Assembly: GCA_016808115.1 (NCBI GenBank) | Contig: JAEQBH010000733.1 | Span: 1,116,001-1,180,000 of the forward strand | From: Tetrastigma voinierianum | Taxonomy: Eukaryota > Streptophyta > Magnoliopsida > Vitales > Vitaceae | Reading direction: 5' to 3' | DNA: 64,000 nucleotides | In this document: positions 59,392-64,000 of the stretch, piece by piece | How the letters are laid out: every line of letters begins with the position of its first letter | How positions within the stretch are numbered: the first letter of the stretch is position 1 | Notes under the pieces: model-generated | The model's input: the letters and a program-made list of their open reading frames with translations, nothing else | Database searches by the model: none | What the model was told of the DNA's origin: nothing | Made by a program: the position numbers and the translations under genes

Positions 59392-60408
59392 CATGTTCTT
59401 AAAATGATTATAAACTCAAACTTTCAATCAAAATTTAAAAAAAGTAATTAGAAAGCGTTATTTTTATTATTTATTTTCTATTAAGTTTGTCCGATGTCAA
59501 CACTGTTTCGAAGATGTTCTTCCATTTTTTCTTATTATATAATTTATTAATAAATATGACTTCCATCGTCATTACTGATTGCATACCATTTTTTGTTGAA
59601 GTAGAATCATTAGGTTGGCCCAGCCTATTGATCTTTCTAGGACATTGACCTTTGCACAAAATATTGAATTTCACTTCACTTTTATACATACTAGTTTTTC
59701 TTTATTACACGCTAATTTCAAGGTAGTACATTGTTTTCATTGAAATTCCCTACGTATATGCTCTATGCTTTTTTAAAACGGTGAAACATAATGTGTAAAT
59801 ACACTAGTTTATTTTTTTTCTTTTTATTTATTTATTTTAAATCTACTAAACAAAATTCAAATTTATTTTTTAAAATAAAATAAACAATTCGTTAATTTAG
59901 CATGATTCAACAGCTAAATTAAAAGAAATGAAGCTTACACTGGCACTGCTGAAAATAGTTTCAGCAACAGCCAGTTTCAAGTGATTGTAGCTCGCATCTG
60001 AGACATCCAAACGCCATCTCTATTATTCAAAATCAAGATCCTTGAGTTGAAAACCTGCTATCAAATTTTCACCTTGATCGGACCATGGATTCAATAATTC
60101 ACGTTGATCGGAGCAGAAGATGAAAGTTGGATACACAAAAAAAACCCTTTCTTTTTCTTACTCTTCTCATTCTCCCTTTTTCTCTCTCCCAAACACAAAA
60201 ACAATGGCTGTCAAATTGCTAATTGCTAATTATTTTGTAATATCAAGAATATTTATTGAGCAAAAAAAAAAAACAATGGATCAACAATCAAAGACTCAAT
60301 AAATACATTACAAAATAACAACTTTATTGAACAAAGAAGTATATCAATTCGTAGTATGTAAAAAACATACCTCACATAGATCTAGAATTGTTGGTTTCCA
60401 TTAGTTTC
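59390..60408. other. Spacer, no gene identified
   Basis: A less AT-rich patch (59940-60120) has the phrase GATCGGAGCAGAAGATG but no ORF or splice structure that I can support. Confidence 0.4.
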
Positions 60409-60680
60409 CACTACAAGGAATAAGTTAATCAATGACACGTTTAATGCGTCATTGAAGAGTTACAATGACGCTTCCCTAAAGTGTCATGGTCTCGACTATC
60501 ATTATAGCATAACATAATGACGCTATTTCGAGCTAGCCATATTTTGGTAGAATCAAAACTATAGTGCTGGCTCTATACTGTGAATATTTCAATCTATTAT
60601 CTTAACAATGACACTTATTTGAGTGTCATTGATTTTTATATGTTTGTTTTTAGAATCATGACACTCATTATAACGTTATC
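60409..60680. mobile_element. Possible CACTA-type transposon end with subterminal repeats
   Basis: CACTACAAGG at 60409-60418 resembles the CACTA (En/Spm) terminal repeat. Short motifs AATGACAC, AATGACGC and their reverse complements GTGTCATT and GCGTCATT recur in both orientations from 60437 to 60665, as expected of a subterminal region. No second end (CTTGTAGTG) was found in the window, so this may be a fragment. Confidence 0.5.
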
Positions 60681-60919
60681 ATCTTTGTCACATCAAAAAT
60701 CCTATTAATAATTTCATCACTATAACCTGATATAACAATATAATTATTGAAAATGGCTGCCATATGAAAGTAATATAGAGGAGAAAAAAATATCAAAGTC
60801 ATATGGATACTACACAAAGATATTGATATTTATCCAAATTATACTAATAATCCTACTAAGTTTCATAGATTCTATGGTATGAGTACAAATGTTTTTTAAT
60901 TTGTTGGCAAGGAGGATCT

Positions 60920-60970
60920 TCATGGGAGAGTGCTAAGCTCATCAAAATCAGCATATGAGTCCATCTGTTC
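60920..60970 (-). CDS. Candidate last exon of an unidentified gene
   Basis: On the minus strand a tract ending TTTGAACAG (acceptor) is followed by 51 bases reading EQMDSYADFDELSTLP and a TGA stop (60920-60922). The phase is 0, matching the candidate exon at 62531-62590, with a 1.56-kb intron between them. The bases here are of ordinary composition in otherwise AT-rich DNA. No family was recognised, and the exon is short enough to be chance. Confidence 0.35.
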   Translation of the reverse strand, partial: EQMDSYADFDELSTLP

Positions 60971-61189
60971 CTGTTCAAATGTGGAAATGAAGTTTTAAAT
61001 ATGTACCAAGCAAAAACTTGTAGAGTACCTCAAACCAGGACTGGACATCAATTTATTATTTTGAGTGCGTAGGTGGTAATTAAGGTATTATTAAATGAAC
61101 ATTGAACTCAAATTAGAATACCTGTTTTAAAGAACTCTACCAACGATAACTCTCAGAAGATCCAAACTCGAATCAGAAAGATAATGATA

Positions 61190-61310
61190 TAAAAAAAGGT
61201 TGACAATAACATTGCGCACATTCTAATATTTGAAAATAACAAATGATATAAATAAAAAGGTTGACAATAACATTATGTACATATTCTAATATTTGAAAAA
61301 ATAACACAAA
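61190..61310. repeat. Tandem duplication, two units of about 63-68 bp
   Basis: The unit AAGGTTGACAATAACATT followed by ATTCTAATATTTGAAAA occurs twice (about 61195 and 61256), inside the putative intron. Confidence 0.8.
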
Positions 61311-62146
61311 GCTTCGCCACTTTTTATTCATGTCACTTGGGTTCAGTACCGCCCACTTTTATTCATGCTCACTTTTGCTATTCATTCCACTTGTGCAAAT
61401 TCATGAGCCAAAATGGACCAAACGGGTCGGCTGTAAAAAATTAAAAATAACAAATAATAATTTTATATATGGGCTATTTTGAGCTATTGAAGTAAACTAC
61501 AAGGACCTATTTGAACCAAAATAAAGTTTAATGTGTACGTGAGATATCGAAAGTAAACACCTGCTTTTTTTCTACCTTTTCCTATTTTTAATCTAAAATC
61601 AGAAAGAAGCATTAACACAATTTTATTTTCCTGTGAGTTTATTACTTCTCGTCACATGAAGGCTCAGTAAAATTGAATAGTTATGAGTAAAGCCATACTT
61701 GCTGAACAACAAAAGAAGTCTCATGTAGGATACTTGCCACATTAAACATGAGCTCTTGAATTAAGTGATGAACATAGCTAGAAAATTTTCTGGATTGGTT
61801 CCAAGAGATTGAAAATGGATTCAAGAGCTCATGTTTATCAACCCAATGCATTCACAAGTGAGTAACCAAAAAGGAAAACTTAAGTGTGTTTTAATGTAAT
61901 CTAACTAGTGCCCTTAGAATTTTAGAAAAATTTATGTAGCCTTTTAAATGTCTATAATAACCCCAATAAAATTAATATTTAATTATTAAAAATTAGATTT
62001 GAAAATAAAATAAAAATATCTAATTCATATCCGAAAGAGGAAATTTTGTGTCAAAATTTCTCATATGATATTTCCTGTTATTTCGTAAATCAAGTTATCG
62101 ACATTTACATCACATCGAATTCTTCATCCAAGGTGAAATTTTTGAA

Positions 62147-62148
62147 AG

Positions 62149-62181
<33 letters not shown>
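62147..62181. repeat. (TA)n microsatellite
   Basis: About 33 bp of TA dinucleotides. Confidence 0.9.
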
Positions 62182-62183
<2 letters not shown>

Positions 62184-62530
62184 TGTAGCCTCTCAATCCC
62201 AAAAGCAAAACTCCACACAACCCTACAAGCACAAATATAGGCCTTGAATTTTAGTGTTAGATCACTAAATAAAAATTTTTCATGGTCAAGTGGTAATGAA
62301 GACAAGATTCACGCTTATAACATGGGGTTCATGATGTAGTCATTAATATAGACCATCAATGTAGACAATAGGCCTCCACATAAAAGTAATAAGAATCTGA
62401 AAATTAATATCACAGTAGCTTAAGGTGAATATCCAATTTCATGAACTTGTCAAGATTAGGACTCCTAGTCATAGAAGAAACAAAATAACATAATAAAAAA
62501 AATAAATTACAAAAGATATATCATAAATAC

Positions 62531-62590
62531 CTGTTCTATAAATATTTTGTTCAACTCACTCTTGGAAGGAGTCCTCTCAATAGCATGAAC
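62531..62590 (-). CDS. Candidate internal exon of an unidentified gene
   Basis: On the minus strand AATGTTTCAG precedes a 60-base exon and GTATTTATG follows it, so both splice borders fit. In phase 0 it reads VHAIERTPSKSELNKIFIEQ, with a charged, helix-like composition. It would join in frame to the candidate last exon at 60920-60970. Upstream, a GC-richer stretch (62850-62960, minus) has an ATG in good context (AGAATGGCGG at about 62934), but its frame closes after 13 codons, so the first exon is unresolved. I do not recognise the protein. Confidence 0.35.
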
Positions 62591-64000
62591 CTGAAACATT
62601 TATCAAGTTTAAGCAAGATAAGCACAAAAGATTACATCCATGATCCATCACACAACATGATATTTGAATCACTTATGCAAATGAAAAGACAAATTATAAC
62701 AAAATTTCAGTTATACAAGTTCAAATTTACAATGTTTTGCTTTAGTTGACCATGCAAAGAATCAATTGCTACAAAATACTGCTTTATGGGAATTAAATGA
62801 AAGTTTAATGATAATAAGAACAAGAGCACTCTTCATTTGAGACAAATCGTAAAGAGCGGAGGAGATGCAAAGTGAGTCAGTTTTTGTGATTTCTAGAGAG
62901 AGAAAGTGTGGCTTCTCTCCAGATTTTCCGCCATTCTGACGCTCTGCCTCGACCGAGCTGCAGAAGTAAAGTCGATTCACGCATAGGGCTAATGTGGACA
63001 CCGATTTGGTAGTTCACAACCTCCCAAGAGGTAGGATCTTTCCTACTTGAGTTATTCTTCGCTAAGAGCCATGTTTATGGTTAGGATATTCTGGAGGCCG
63101 ATTAATGTAGAACTCAGATTAAAACCTTGAATCGAGTAGAAAACCTAAATTTTAGGTCACAACAAGAATCTGAGGTCACTGCTCATGAATGCTGATTTTC
63201 GTGTAAATTGTTGTTATGATTTAAAATGAATTGTTTGATTTGTTAATTAGCCCATGTGAGCCAATTTTAATAAGTATCATATTATCATGATAACATGACG
63301 CGAATTAAATTATAATATATACATGTTTCATATATTAGCATGAGTGGTCGAATTGACATAATTGCATTGTAGCATAATGTAAAAACATTGCATAACATGG
63401 GTGTGAGTGCATAGTTGAGATCGATTAATCGTGTTAGGTGTTCGATGGTGTGTCATGAGTATAGCAATAGGATCAACACTGCCAGATGGTAAAGGATTAT
63501 CGGGGCTCGATTAATATACAACGCCCAATGAATACACTGTTAAGGATACGGAAATTTACCATTACTATACAGACCGGCACTCTAACACAGGAGCTAGTAC
63601 ACAGTGGTTTCATGAGAGAATTGTTTCTGGCATTCCACTCAACAAAATAGATTATCTGAGTCTCAGTCTACCATTATACCTGAGGGGTTGTCCATAGTGT
63701 TTAGCCTCAACAAAGTTTGCTTTTAATATAGTAACTTTTGATGTAATTTTTATTTTTATATCTCCAACAAGACTCGAACCTCACAATCGTTCAACATGGC
63801 ACAATGAAACTGTATGTTTCCATTTAATGCTAGAACTACAATATAAAACAAATTATGAAAGTTGTTATATATTTTTAAACAAACTTTTGTTCATGTGATT
63901 TAAATGCAAAAGTCATGAAAGTTTAAGATTTTAATACTAATTTTCCCTTATTTTTCTAATATATTTATTTCAATTTAACTGATAAAAAAGTCCCCTTAGG
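62591..64000. other. Spacer with possible 5' exon of the unidentified gene; otherwise nothing seen
   Basis: 62850-62960 is less AT-rich than its surroundings and may be transcribed (minus strand). 63000-64000 shows no gene, repeat copy or transposon edge that I can recognise. Confidence 0.35.

Noticed and set aside
62762..63001. 79-codon minus-strand ORF
   Set aside because: The listed start is not an ATG in the sequence (reads GTG), and the frame does not join the candidate exon at 62531. It is kept only as a possible transcribed region.
1..64000. tRNA, rRNA, bacterial operons, ribosome binding sites or origins
   Set aside because: Intron-bearing plant genes, LTR retrotransposons and TA microsatellites mark this as nuclear plant DNA. 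I saw no tRNA- or rRNA-like sequence apart from retrotransposon primer sites.

Overview
This is nuclear DNA from a flowering plant, very probably a member of the grape family (Vitaceae). The window holds four copies of a stilbene synthase (STS)-like gene, all on the minus strand. Their best-preserved stretches carry STS family features, such as the block NSAGAIAGNLREVGLTFHLW, the one-intron structure with a phase-1 intron in the Cys codon near residue 60, and the GFGPG C-terminal signature. Tandem STS arrays of this type are known from grapevine. The species cannot be fixed from the sequence alone.

Layout. 1-2359: the 5' LTR and primer-binding edge of a minus-strand Ty3/gypsy-like element whose body lies outside the window. 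2360-5160: a repeat segment duplicated at 37046-39640. 7191-8529: STS copy A. 9598-14026: a decayed Ty1/copia element (copia A) with its 3' LTR and a 300-bp tandem array. 14208-36168: a second copia element (copia B) with both LTRs, split in its integrase by a 16-kb nest. The nest holds an Athila-like gypsy fragment, a 4-kb solo LTR with a perfect 5-bp target duplication, and a minus-strand copia (copia C) that is itself split by a 4.4-kb inverted relative of the solo LTR. 40106-41678: STS copy B. 43068-43380: a hAT-type miniature element. 43848-48440: a fourth copia (copia D). 51056-52399: STS copy C. 53040-53300: a relic of a hAT transposase. 55858-57355: STS copy D. 57360-64000: AT-rich DNA with transposon remnants and two short exon-like pieces of an unidentified minus-strand gene.

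The STS copies alternate in type: A resembles C, and B resembles D, in exon sequence, intron length and flanks. This suggests that a two-gene cassette was duplicated. The C-D interval is about 3.5 kb, while the A-B interval has grown to about 31.6 kb through nested retrotransposons. B, C and D keep a TATA box about 100 bp upstream of the ATG and TTGAC (W-box-like) motifs further out. Copy A has lost that promoter.

None of the four copies reads as an intact protein. The disruption lies mostly in the same middle part of exon 2 in all four and consists of many small indels. The same kind of noise appears in the tandem arrays. This may be real pseudogenisation, but an unpolished long-read consensus over a near-identical repeat family explains it at least as well. 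I found no rRNA, tRNA, CRISPR or bacterial-type features, and no convincing wholly new biological system. The most informative items are the nested retrotransposon architecture, the hairpin-bearing tandem arrays and the alternating STS cassette.
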